From positions 1,612,001-1,676,000 of the forward strand of contig NC_089192.1 of the NCBI RefSeq assembly GCF_947507565.1: a stretch of 64,000 nucleotides of DNA, in the 5' to 3' direction. How positions within the stretch are numbered: position 1 is the stretch's first letter; every line of letters starts with the position of its first letter. The position numbers and the translations under genes are program-made. The notes beneath the pieces are model-generated. The model had not been told where the DNA came from and did no database searches. It worked only from the letters and a program-made list of their open reading frames with translations. This document shows, in pieces, positions 53,192 to 63,125 of this stretch. The DNA comes from Oscarella lobularis (taxonomy: Eukaryota; Porifera; Homoscleromorpha; Homosclerophorida; Oscarellidae).

Positions 53192-56100
53192 TCAGGTACA
53201 TATGTACGTGAACACGTTCTTCAATTCCACTACAGCACTGTTTAGATCCGTCATATAAGAGGAGGGTTTGTGTGTGGAATTCGACTGGGTAATGACACAT
53301 TCGCCGTCGAAGTGCTCCAGGGTGGGTTTCAGGGTGCCAAGGGCCTTTCCAATTCTGATGACCGCTTTTTCTTTTCTTTCCCCTCGCAGCGTTCTGAGCC
53401 AGTCCTTGCACATGCGATTGAGATGCTCCAGGTAAAGGTCGCACGGAATGTTGTGCCCTGGAATGCCTCGAGTGTTTACGCCACGTGACCAAGGCAGTTG
53501 CTGAGCCACTCGAGGGGACGCGCTGTACTGGCACTGATACAGAAAGTTCAGAGATTCGAAGGCGTAGTTCCTTCTTCCGGTGGAGCGAAACAGGACCAAA
53601 AGATACCGCCAGCACCTCTGCAGTCTAACGCCGTCGCTTTCTTTTATGGCATCGGCAAATTCGAGGTACACCAGGCCTAGTGTCAGGGTCTTTGAGGCGT
53701 ATGCGAGAACGCCGTCACTGCGCTGATCTTCAACCGCCCCGGGTAACTGTCTAAAGCTGACATATCGATTGACGACTTCTTCGCACACAGTCAGGAAACA
53801 CTCGGAATCGAGTGTCTCGGGAGGCGAGGAGAGGCTTGCCGTACCCATGATATGCATTTCTGCGGCGAAAACATGACTTGCAACTACTACATTGAAGAAA
53901 TCTTCGCTGGCGTTCACATTTCTTTTTGGCATGTTTAACACGTTTCTCCTGTACATGACGTTACGGAGTTGGTACAACGTTCCATGGTCTGACGCCGACT
54001 TATCACTGTACAGTTCCTTCCAGATCACCTACCGAGAAGGTCATCAGTCATCAAATTGAACGTAACAGCCTGTTTGCAACCTCCAGTAAGCACAGCTTTG
54101 CGTGCCAGTCTTCAATTGCCGGTAGTAAGCCCCGGAGTTGCGAACGACTTGTCTCCTCGCTGATTTTGGCCAGTTGAGCGCCGCGGGTACGAGCGCACGT
54201 GAGCTGATCGCATCCGAGTAAAATTTGGTGGAAGGCGTACGTATCTATTATCACGTTCTAATCTGATTGCGGCATGATGTACGCCCGTGCGTGGTGGTCG
54301 GTCGTACTGATGGAGTTCGTCCATAATTTTTGATCATTTCTTCCTTTTTGTTTTCAGTTTTAAGAATTACTCCTAATGGAACCTGTAGAAGGTACAGTGC
54401 TTCTCGGCATAAACTTCCACTCCCTTAAAGTGCGCTAGCTTCGCAACCGAAGATCGTACGGGGTCCCCGAAAAGACCGGGAGACTCGCAAGACCCTAATC
54501 TATTTAGTAGTGAAGGTCCGGTTGCTATGCTCCTACGTAGGGCAAAGATAGAGAGTCAACCAATGGCAGAGGCTCGCGCAATCACGTGACCTTAACTGCG
54601 ATTGGTTGATCTATCTGACCGTTAGTCAGAGTCCCGTATTTAGCCTCAGTTTACTTAGGCCTGGTGGTCTTTTCGAGAGCTAAATACCGATCTTATCTAC
54701 TGTTGAACGAGCGAAAAAGCATATAGAAACCATTTTTAGGGGAAAAAATTAGTATCGTAATTTTCGGGCACGCGAAAGGTTCTGGAATCTTTCCATTAGC
54801 ATTCGAATAACGCGTAAAGCCCAGCGGCTATGGCGAAAACCCTCTCTAACATTGAATTTCGAAGCGAAATCGCTCCTTTGTTTTAAAGCGCGCTAAAGGA
54901 AATGTAGGAAAGTTTTCGAAACGGGATAGCTCCTAAAGGAAAGCACCTAGAGCTAAACCCTACGATGAATTTTTAGAGTATTTCGTGTAGAATAAAACTG
55001 CGCTTGTCCGAAAGCGGTAAGTGCTATGGTTCCTCGCGAAAACGGACCTAAAGTCAGGGTGCTATTCAGTACTTATCGGTCTGTAAACTGGAAACGAAAG
55101 CGAATTTAGACAAACCCTACGATGAATTTTTAGATTATGCACTATAGAACAAAAACTCTTTGGGAAGTCCTCTTAAAAACGCGGGTTTGGATATAAAAAA
55201 CGCGCGTTTCCGAAACGAGTGCTGTTCGAAGAATGTCGCCACCTAGCGCCTTCCTACTTAGTGATACTTCTTAGATAAGCCGCGGTATTGCAGATATGTG
55301 CACTAGGAAACAGCTTCTAAAATTGTAGACGCGTACGTTTTACCAAATTTGAATTACGCGCCTTTTAAGCGCGCGCTAGCGGATTGGAAGTTTATGCTGA
55401 GAAGCACTGTACGATTACCAAAATGATGTCATTTATGCCATGTCTTTCTTACAGTAACAGATTTTTGGGCAATCTGACTTGAGTAGTGGCTTGGAATATG
55501 CCAAGCGACGGATTTCATTCACTTTCGAAATAAGGGAAACAGGTTGCGACTATCCGACGTACGAGAATCTTAAAGTTATTTTGATGGCGACTTCGCTGGC
55601 TGGAGACGGAAGCAAACTTTGTGCAACGTCTGTCACATGTTCAGCTTGAGATGGAGGAGGATGTCTGTCACTGAATTCCCCAATGTCAACTCTGTCTTTG
55701 ACAGCGACATGGTGATAGTAATGACAAGATACCGTTTGCGAAGATAAGCGCATATATCGAGGGCTCACGGTTTTGTCCAGATTGTCGCGGACGAGCTTAA
55801 ATGTTGGATATGACATTGCCTCGTGGAATTCTTCATCGATAGAATCCAGCGAGATGTCAAGCATTGAATCGCATGAGCTGTCGGAAATACTGCCGCTGTC
55901 ATTATGGACGTTAGAGGGGGCGTTTGTTCGGCCAGGACGAGGGAATTCCGACATTGTCAGCGTCGGACTTGGAGGCCAATTTCGGCCGTTGGTGTCGCTA
56001 GCAGAATCGTCACTTAGTCCCCTTCACCGCTTCCACTTTCTAGGCAATCGCTAGGGTCATCTTCACTCGTGCCCTCTCCTTCATGAGCAGTAACGCAACT

Positions 56101-57365
56101 CAGATTCTCCGGAACGGATTGTCCCTCAGCTATGTTCTCCTCCAAGATTTCGCGCCATTTCATAATGTCACTGTTGTGATTCTTTGAGACTTCGTTGACG
56201 GTGCTGAGACGTGTAGAATAAGACGTTGTGAGACAAAGTTTCTGCAGTCTGCTGTAAACCTGAAACAAAAGTACGTTAATTTGCTATAGGGCTTTCCAAC
56301 AGTTGTGGACAGTATACCTGCTTCGCGGCATGACCGGCGTATAGACAAAGTGAAATGAGCTTCTGTAGAAGATTCATGGTTGGCTGCCGATGCCTGCACA
56401 AGACAGCAATACATACGCAAACTGCAACAGCTGACTGCTTTGTTGGCGCCGCTCTTTTCTTCCTGCAGCAATGCTTCAGTAGCGTGAGTAGCGTTGGAGC
56501 ATATCGGGAGGCATCGACTAAGACAGTTTCCAAGAAAATTTGACAAACTTTTGAATGGAGTTTCCTTGTAGGTATGGTTGCACTTTCTCGGAGCACATGC
56601 AAGCAACTTCTTGTCGGAGAATTCACCCAATTCTGCTGACGATGTTGTCGCGAGCTTTAGTATTGGACAAAGTGAAGGCCCCTAAAGCCGCCTGGCTTTT
56701 CCTGGCTATCGCTTTTACAATTCCTTTCCGCAACGGCGTAATATGATACCATTTGGGTTTTCCATACCCAATTCGAACCTGCAAAGGGGATGTGACGATG
56801 TTAATCAAATCCTGCAGACTACGTACTGTAACACTAGGCCATGGCGTCTGCAGTCGAAGGCGTTTGGCACTAGAACGCCTCAGTGGAAGAGAATTCCGTT
56901 TCAATCGTATGCGGCGGTCTCCAGCAGCAGAAGTTGGGGGAGCGAAAGAAGTAGGAGTACATGGTGCGTCACCCGCGGGAGACGACAGAGAGTGACCAGA
57001 CCCCAGGCGTTGACAAAGAAGGCGTAGGCGTGCAATGCCGGTCAGTCGGATTTTGCGCCGACGCAGAGGACAGTGCCTGCAGAGCTTTGGACAGCGTCTG
57101 CCAGCTTATTCCGTAAACAAATTTGCCTCTAACACGCCCCAACGCACTTGCGACACATGACGCCACTCGTACGAAGGCACTGGCTGGGCGAGAGAGAGCC
57201 ATCCCAGTCTGCGTTTTGGCGAGCTACCATGAAGCGCTCCCACAATTTTCGAACATCTTCTGCTCCAGGATTTTCTAATACTCGCCTGTCCCCTGGGCGC
57301 TGTCTTAGGTCGTCGCCGCATCCCAGGCAAATAAGGGCCATGCCTCTCGCGTGCGCTACGTGCAC
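53192..57365 (-). pseudogene. DUF6589-family gene, interrupted and frameshifted
   Basis: Minus-strand order: a cysteine-rich N-terminus (LICLGCGDDLRQRPGDRR with SGVMCRKC, 57,330-57,140), VRIGYGKPKWYHITPLRKGI (56,790-56,720), YAGHA with QVYSRLQKLCLTTSYSTRLS (about 56,330-56,210), YYHHVAVKDRVDIGEFSDRH (55,720-55,660), then after the inserted element NKKEEMIK, MDELHQYDRPP, ILLGCDQLTCARTRGAQLAK (54,220-54,160), WHAKLCLLEV, SASDHGTLYQLRNVMYRRNV, LGLVYLEFADAIKESDGVRL, SRGVNTRGIPGHNIPCDLYL and EHLNRMCKDWLRTLRGERKE. This is the layout of DUF6589 proteins, an uncharacterised family abundant in invertebrates and fungi and suspected to be transposon-derived. Frames change at many points, including an A-rich run near 54,330; C-terminal exon 53,192-54,028 is still open. 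Confidence 0.8.
54395..55409. mobile_element. Tc1/mariner-type non-autonomous element, 1 kb
   Basis: Inverted ends CAGTGCTTCTCGGCATAAAC + TTCCA (left) and the inverse on the right with one change, flanked by TA (54,393-54,394 and 55,410-55,411). No coding capacity. It interrupts the DUF6589 pseudogene between the KSDCP and KTENKKEEM segments. A partial relative lies at 27,066-27,112. Confidence 0.85.
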
Positions 57366-57589
57366 GCGTCATGCAACACGTCGTAATGACATAGGACACA
57401 CGTAAACTAATTAGGCTGTAATTGGCTAGGGGTACAAGTACGCAGTGTGCGTTAGACTCTCCTAGCGAAGGGTCTGGTCTCCAGACTAAAACGAACCCGC
57501 ATCCGCTCCGATTCGAAGAGGAAAAATGGCAACTCACGAGGACGAATAAGTAAATTTCGCGCACGTTTTTTCTGATTGGTAGCGGTTCC

Positions 57590-57835
57590 GGGCCGAAACC
57601 CGCATACGATCGCAATCGCGAGGCCCGAAACTAGTGCAAAGTGTCGTTTTTTCGATTTCTCTTTTTTTTCGCAAGTTACAGCAGGTTTTCGCGAAACAGA
57701 AGGAAGCCAGTTGCACAATTCTCTCGAAAAACGGTCGTATTTTGCGACTACAATCAGTAGTCTAAGAAACACGGAGTCTGCGCACCACTTTGGAGCATTG
57801 CGATCGCGACGGTATGCGAGTTTCGGCCCGAAATC
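57590..57835. repeat. Inverted repeat, about 35-bp arms
   Basis: GGGCCGAAACCCGCATACGA at about 57,590 pairs with TATGCGAGTTTCGGCCC at about 57,815. The arms include GATCGCAATCGCG/GCGATCGCGA. The spacer is about 175 bp without a gene. Probably a fold-back element. Confidence 0.6.
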
Positions 57836-58136
57836 GCTTCTACTGCGAGAAAACATTTGTCAAAAACGACTACACAGTAGTTTTCAGACATGCTCGTAGG
57901 ACGCTTTGAAAGTTCGGCTTCTGATAGCGGCAGTATGCAAGCATTGACCAAAAACGAAACTTAGGAAAAATATTAGTCCTTTTTGAAGAGGAATGCGTTC
58001 CAAACCAGGAGAAAGACTCTATTCTTCTTTGAAGAGACGCCTCAAACATCAAACCAGTGGTGACACGCAATATTATACATGTATCCTGTATTACTACTAG
58101 ACTGCCGTCACATCTTCGAGCTCCACCTCTCTCGAC

Positions 58137-58709
58137 TCACCTCACATCGTCGTCGTCCTCCTCCTCGTCCTTTTCCTCCAAGATATCTTCCTCTTTCTCT
58201 TCCTCTGACATTGCCAGCCATTGTTCTTTAGCCTCGATCATTTCCGCCAGCTTTCTGCGTTTCTTCCTATCCCTTGTTGGTCGTCCTCCGTCTGGCCGTT
58301 CACTCTGTTCTTCTTCATAGGTGGTGCTTCCCTCAGCTCGTTTGTGTTGCAGCTTCTTTTTCGATGCTGCTCCTACCTCGACGCCGTTGAACCCTCCCGC
58401 CAGATACGTGGGCCCTTCACTTTTCTTGAGTGTCGTGGATTTCTTTTTCCTTTCTGCTCCCCGAAGGACCCTGTTCTTCTTACACCCGTTTTTCTTCTTC
58501 ATGATAGCGCACGCTTCTTGTCCGCGATCGATTTCTCTGTAGGCTGTGAAAAAGTGGGTTCTGACGGGAGTGCCCATGACATTGAGCGCCCGAATCAGTG
58601 CTCTGCAGCAGTGGTTGATGGAATCTGCTGCCAGCTTCATGGCAGCCTGGATCAACTTACCCGGTAGGCCCTCTATGCTTTGTTTCTTTGTTTGAGGGCC
58701 AAGCTCCAC
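58137..58709 (-). CDS. Lys- and Glu-rich protein, uncharacterised
   Basis: A 190-residue open frame: MELGPQTKKQSIEGLPGKLI, a block with conserved-looking Cys (HCCRALIRALNVMGTPVRTH), a basic middle (KKKNGCKKNRVLRGAERKKK), then ERPDGGRPTRDRKKRRKLAE and a coiled-coil-like acidic end terminating in EEKDEEEDDDDVR. A long Glu/Asp tail and Lys clusters suggest a nuclear or nucleic-acid-associated protein. I do not recognise the family. It may be the 3' exon of a gene that also holds the WWE exon 100 bp upstream on the same strand. Confidence 0.5.
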   Translation of the reverse strand: MELGPQTKKQSIEGLPGKLIQAAMKLAADSINHCCRALIRALNVMGTPVRTHFFTAYREIDRGQEACAIMKKKNGCKKNRVLRGAERKKKSTTLKKSEGPTYLAGGFNGVEVGAASKKKLQHKRAEGSTTYEEEQSERPDGGRPTRDRKKRRKLAEMIEAKEQWLAMSEEEKEEDILEEKDEEEDDDDVR

Positions 58710-58808
58710 AAACTGTTATGAAACGATTTGTCCTAAGCATAATAAAAATTAATTAATAAGGTAAATATTTATTAATGTTGTGCATCGTACGGATTTTTGC
58801 GTGAAGCC

Positions 58809-59213
58809 TCAGGAGCACTGATCGAGCAGCTCGCGGTTAGAAAGAGAGTCGAAAATGTCATTGAGAGCCTGAAAGAGGGCGTGTGGTAATTTTGGCTTAA
58901 CCGGATCGTATCGTTGGTTCTTGCCGAACTGTCCAGAAGTGAACGCTTTCCAATCCCCGTCTTCGTTCTGCCACTCCCAGGTGACGTCGGATCCGAGTTT
59001 CGTCTCCTTTGCAGCGTTCTCTTGGTCTTTTGCAGCTGCAAGTGGTTGCGGAGGTGCTACTGCACGATTTGGATTCAGTGGCAAGCTTACGGGTGGTCTG
59101 GCGACGTTTGGGAGGCATTCTTTTCGAGCAAAACAGGCGCAGAACGGCGTAAACATGCGCAAGGACACGCAGGGGCGCAATACCGGCATCCAGTGACTGA
59201 AACCGGCTCGCAC
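58809..59213 (-). CDS. WWE-like domain protein fragment
   Basis: VTWEWQNEDGDWKAFTSGQF near the middle has the W-E-W...W spacing that opens WWE domains, which bind poly-ADP-ribose chains or mediate contacts in ubiquitin ligases and PARPs. The N-terminal part is low-complexity (Pro/Ala-rich) and the frame ends with LSNRELLDQCS. Only the first half of a WWE domain is clear, so exons may be missing or the domain may be decayed. Confidence 0.5.
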   Translation of the reverse strand: MRAGFSHWMPVLRPCVSLRMFTPFCACFARKECLPNVARPPVSLPLNPNRAVAPPQPLAAAKDQENAAKETKLGSDVTWEWQNEDGDWKAFTSGQFGKNQRYDPVKPKLPHALFQALNDIFDSLSNRELLDQCS

Positions 59214-59357
59214 AAGAAGATCATGTCAAAAGATATTTCTTAGTTGCTCCTGAATTAAAAGTTATTTAAAGCCGGGCGCCAATTTGAAAAGGTTTGAAAT
59301 TACACACGTACTTCAAAGTTATTAGCTAATTGGCGCAATATCCGTGAAGGCTACTAT

Positions 59358-59714
59358 GTGCACCGTGTACTACGTCGATCCACAAACAAAAAATTGGAAC
59401 TCTCGGGCAACGAAGATCTCACCAAACTCATTTTAGATGCTTTGCGGAGCCGACGCGACAAATTGACAACGCTACTCCATCCGCTGATGACGTCATCAAA
59501 AACCCCGCAAAAAGGAACAAAGGATCAGGACATGCGATTCATGCCTGATCCATCAACGATGACGTCGAAAGAGCTCCGATATTGGATCCCTCTAATGGTG
59601 CGTAAAACAAACGGCGAAGGAAAGCCCAATTGGGGGGTCGAAGCCAAGAAGCCCATATGGTGGCCGGAGTCAGCGCAATTCCAGTGTCCAAAGTTAGCGG
59701 CGTCATCATTCTGA
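59358..59714 (+). CDS. NRF1/Ewg-like DNA-binding region, partial
   Basis: ELRYWIPLMVRKTNGEGKPN, WGVEAKKPIWWPES closely resembles the end of the DNA-binding region of nuclear respiratory factor 1 (Q-L-R..IP..L...TGRGKPGWG...KPIWWPEDIPW as I know the family). It is preceded by a helical, basic stretch (KLILDALRSRRDKLTTLLHP) that resembles the preceding NRF1 segment only loosely. The frame ends 13 residues after the WWP motif. NRF1 is a nuclear transcription factor. Here there is no N-terminal dimerisation part and no activation domain, so this is a fragment or a domain used by another gene or element. Confidence 0.6.
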   Translation: MHRVLRRSTNKKLELSGNEDLTKLILDALRSRRDKLTTLLHPLMTSSKTPQKGTKDQDMRFMPDPSTMTSKELRYWIPLMVRKTNGEGKPNWGVEAKKPIWWPESAQFQCPKLAASSF

Positions 59715-60219
59715 CAAATAAATAATAACTATCTTAATCCCTCATCTGCAGCAGCGACTGGCGCAAACCATGTGACCGAAAAGGGTGCCGATTCGTCTAG
59801 GTCCTCCGCTCCATCGCGAACACTTACACGGCGTGGCTATCGCGTATCTTATTTTCTTTACTACAGTGTAGTAACAAAAATATTACTTGGTACCTCAAAT
59901 TGAAAAGATTTTGAAGATGAGATGAATATCCCTTAGTTCTAAGGTTTTAGGAAAAACGACAGACCCACAACTTATCAAAAAGTTGTTACAGCTATAAAAT
60001 GACAGCAGCATATTTTGATCAGTTTAATATTGTTAGTTTAATAACAATACGGGCCCCATTTTTAGGGGACTTCGCAGTAAGTTTACTAATTCATCATTAA
60101 TGATGTTATCTGTAATTACTGCGTTTTGATTATTGTTTAAGGGGGAAAAATTTATACCAACAAGATGACAATTAATTACGGAATTAATGAACTCAGCTAT
60201 CCGTACAATGGTAAGAGAT

Positions 60220-60435
60220 AACTTAGGCAAAGAGATGTACGGCACTCGTTGACGTCGTATTAACTAGAAATGGACGGCACTCGTTGACGTCGTATAAACT
60301 AGATATGGACGGCACTCGTTGACGTCGTATTAACTAGAGAACGACGGCGCTCTTTTTTCGTCGTATTAACTAGAGATTGACGGCACTCTTTGTCGTCGTA
60401 TTAACTAGATATGGACGGCACTCGTTGACGTATGG
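60220..60435. repeat. Minisatellite, about 34-bp unit, beside Penelope remnant
   Basis: Six copies of ATGGACGGCACTCGTTGACG + TCGTATTAACTAG. The GGCACT..TTGACG..CGT core and unit length match the array at 1-330. The Penelope-like coding sequence starts directly at its right edge. Confidence 0.85.
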
Positions 60436-60640
60436 GCACACGGACAGGCCCTTCCCTCGCCAATATCTTTATGGAAGAAAGATTCTTAGAATCACAAAAC
60501 CTAAAACGACTTATAATTATTTTTGTTTTATTGACGACATTCTGCTACTCTGGCATCACTTTCAAGTACAATTTAATGACTTTCTCCACAATCTGAACGA
60601 CTGTTAAACAACAATAAAATTCACCCACTCTGGAGTTGCC
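60432..60640 (+). pseudogene. Penelope-like reverse transcriptase fragment
   Basis: MGTRTGPSLANIFMEERFLE in one frame, then FIDDILLLWHHFQVQFNDFL in a second, matching the GTxxxPSxANIFM and Y/FIDD catalytic blocks of Penelope-like retroelements. A frameshift lies between them. The GIY-YIG endonuclease and the fingers region are missing. Confidence 0.75.
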
Positions 60641-60752
60641 ACTCCTGGTGGCTCTGAGTAAATGATTCATCCTATTCAGATCTCCGCAACGCCGCATCCG
60701 CATTGGATAATTTTAATTAATTAGGAAACGGAGGCGACTCCTTCGTTTAGTT

Positions 60753-61205
60753 GTACGTGCTGTACAGTCAGTCATTGAGAATTGATGGAGACGATTTCGA
60801 TCTTTCATATTGGGGTAAAGACATGAAGAATGCATGGAGACGGTTTCGCTCTCTCGTACGTTTCGTACAATCATTGGAATCGAAGGGAACGGTTTAGCTC
60901 TCTCGTACGTGCCGTACAGTTATTAAGAATCAAAGGCGACGGTCTCACTATCTCGTACGGGCCGTTCAGACTTTCTCGTTCGATTGTTAATGGCTCTACC
61001 GGGCGTACGACTGAGCGACAGATCCGACTTTGATTCTTTTCTTAATGGGCGTCCGGCACACGTAGGAGAGAGGTTTAACTGTCGCTTTTTCATTACTGTC
61101 ATGTCTTAAGAATCCATGGAAACATTTTCGCACTCTCTTATGTGCCGTATACTCTCTAACAATCGATGGAAACGGTTTCGCTCTCACATACGTGCCGTGC
61201 AGTTA
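60753..61205. repeat. Minisatellite, about 50-bp unit
   Basis: Repeats of GAATCGATGGAGACGGTTTC + GCTCTCTCGTACGTGCCGTACAG separated by variable A/T-rich bits, best seen at about 60,823, 60,881, 60,931, 61,110 and 61,154. Each unit contains the palindrome-like GTACGTGCCGTAC. Confidence 0.75.
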
Positions 61206-61613
61206 TTAATAAGGCGGATTGTGTAGGTAACACAAACTATACTCGAAGTCAGAGAGATCCTGTGCTTTCTTCCGGTCCTGCAACTTGCATCAAATAGCAT
61301 TGCTAATTTTAGAGAAATGTCTAGCACCTTTCTTCGTCCTTCTCCAGAGAACGAGCGTACGCTTCATTTTGCTCTGCAACCAACTGCAGTGTCTGAATGA
61401 ATGAAATGTTACGTTACTTTCTTTCAGAGTCACATTCAAAGACGGATCGTTTCATCTTGCCTGAGAAATGCTCTCGAAGCGTCCACTGTGCGCAATAAGC
61501 CGGCTCGGGCCCGGAACGCCAATCTCAACATCTGCTTCAGACTCTATTGTCAGATCAACTTGTGCTCTAATAGACGTTTATTAATACATCAAAAATGCAA
61601 ACGACATTGCCGA

Positions 61614-62429
61614 TTACCCTTCCTCTTTTCCACAATGCACAAGATGGTCCTTCAAAGATGCCTTTGTCATTGTAACGCCGCAAGACTTGCAAGCGTGAAG
61701 AGATTCATCGTCCGAATTGTTGCTGCGACGCATGTCCACTCGTGTGCCGATCGACCTTTGGAGAGGTCTCACGTAAATGATGTTACAGTCAATCTGCTCT
61801 CGAATGTTTGCTACGTGGTACTGTTGGCAAAGAGGAACGATGCGGCTGTTGCTGCGATTCTGTGAGTCGGTGACCATAAGCGTAAAACCTCCGGAATCAC
61901 AGAGCAAGGGGAAAGCTGCTAACAAGGCAGCACTTAATTCTGCTTCGGTTGCGTCTCTATGGACTGAGACGCGTTTGTCGCCCAAGCCGAGGTTTTTGAG
62001 AATTTCCCTCTCCTCTCCGCGAGGAGCACGATATGCGGGTTTGCTTCGGAGACAGACGAATCGATGACCCCATACCTTCCTCCCTGGAGCGGCAGCCGAA
62101 ACAATCGACTTCCCCTTTCGGCCGCGTCCTCTTCCGGCAGGCTTCTTAAGCTGTTTTCCTTTCCGTGATGCAGGTTGAAAGAGTCTGCAATGCTCCTGGA
62201 ATGCTGACGGAGATGGAGAAAAGGGGAGAGGGTCTCTCGAAGCGCCCGTATTTGTCATGGCTTCCGTACTCGGCTCCATAGTTTCGGCGTGCTCGCTGCT
62301 CTCCCTGTCAGTGCCGTCGTCTTCTTCTTCTCCCAAGCGGGATAGTCGACGCTTTATTTCGATAAACGATGCTTCCACGACTTCCATGGCTTCCGTGTAG
62401 TCGTCGCGCTTCTTCTTATTCGAACTCAT
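61614..62429 (-). CDS. G2E3-like protein with C-terminal zinc finger
   Basis: Open for 271 residues from MSSNKKKRDDYTEAMEVVEA. An acidic/low-complexity N-terminus, a basic GRGRGRKGKS stretch, then the family core: GRKVWGHRFVCLRSKPAYRA, LKNLGLGDKRVSVHRDATEA, LLAAFPLLCDSGGFTLMVTD and NIIYVRPLQRSIG, and a C2H2-type finger at the end (ACKSCGVTMTKASLKDHLVH). The last codons run into GGGTAATC, a possible donor site, so a downstream exon may exist (a candidate coding stretch is near 61,560-61,450: IESEADVEIGVPGPSRLIAH). The core matches proteins annotated G2/M-phase-specific E3 ligase-like in invertebrates and fish, but no HECT or RING domain is seen here. Confidence 0.6.
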   Translation of the reverse strand: MSSNKKKRDDYTEAMEVVEASFIEIKRRLSRLGEEEDDGTDRESSEHAETMEPSTEAMTNTGASRDPLPFSPSPSAFQEHCRLFQPASRKGKQLKKPAGRGRGRKGKSIVSAAAPGRKVWGHRFVCLRSKPAYRAPRGEEREILKNLGLGDKRVSVHRDATEAELSAALLAAFPLLCDSGGFTLMVTDSQNRSNSRIVPLCQQYHVANIREQIDCNIIYVRPLQRSIGTRVDMRRSNNSDDESLHACKSCGVTMTKASLKDHLVHCGKEEG

Positions 62430-62718
62430 TACTCTGTTTGCCATCAGAAAATAAGGCAGAGGCATGCATAGCCATTGATGTACCAACCTTACGAACAGAT
62501 ACCACGACGAGTAAATAGAGAAAGCTAGCGAAGATTCGTACGGGACGTCCGCTTACGCAACACTCTATACCATTGGTTGAAAAAGGTAACACGTGACCAG
62601 CACACCATGTATAAAATTGGCCAACGCCTAATTTTACTTCAGAATGCCAAATTAAGTTATAGCAACCGCCTAAAATGACGTCAATCTCCACGTGACAAAG
62701 TAATGACAACGATAAATA

Positions 62719-63125
62719 ACTCATTCATTCATAAATTGGTTATTCATCATTCATCAATAAACGCATTCATCATTCATCAATGTTTATTCATCATTCATTT
62801 ATTCATCATTCATCAATGTTTATTCATCATTCATGAATACGTTTATTCATCATTTATCAATGTTTGTTCATCATTCATCAATGTTTCTTCATCATTCATC
62901 ATTGTTTATTCATCATTCATCAATGTTTATTCATCATTCATCAATAAACCTATTCATCATTCATCAATGTTTATTCATCATTCATCAATGTTTATTCATT
63001 TATGAATAGGGTTATTACTCATTCATCAATAAACCTATTCATCATTCATCAATAGTTTATTCATCATTCATGAATAACTCACTCATCATTCATGAATAAA
63101 TCTATTCATCATTCATGAATACATC
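62719..63125. repeat. ATTCATCATTCATCAATG tandem repeat
   Basis: About 20 irregular copies of TTATTCATCATTCATCAATG and shorter ATTCATC units. An Ile/His/Ser-rich open frame through it is a by-product of the repeat. Confidence 0.95.

Noticed and set aside
62703-63005. Ile/His/Ser-rich 100-residue protein
   Set aside because: Direct translation of the ATTCATC tandem repeat.
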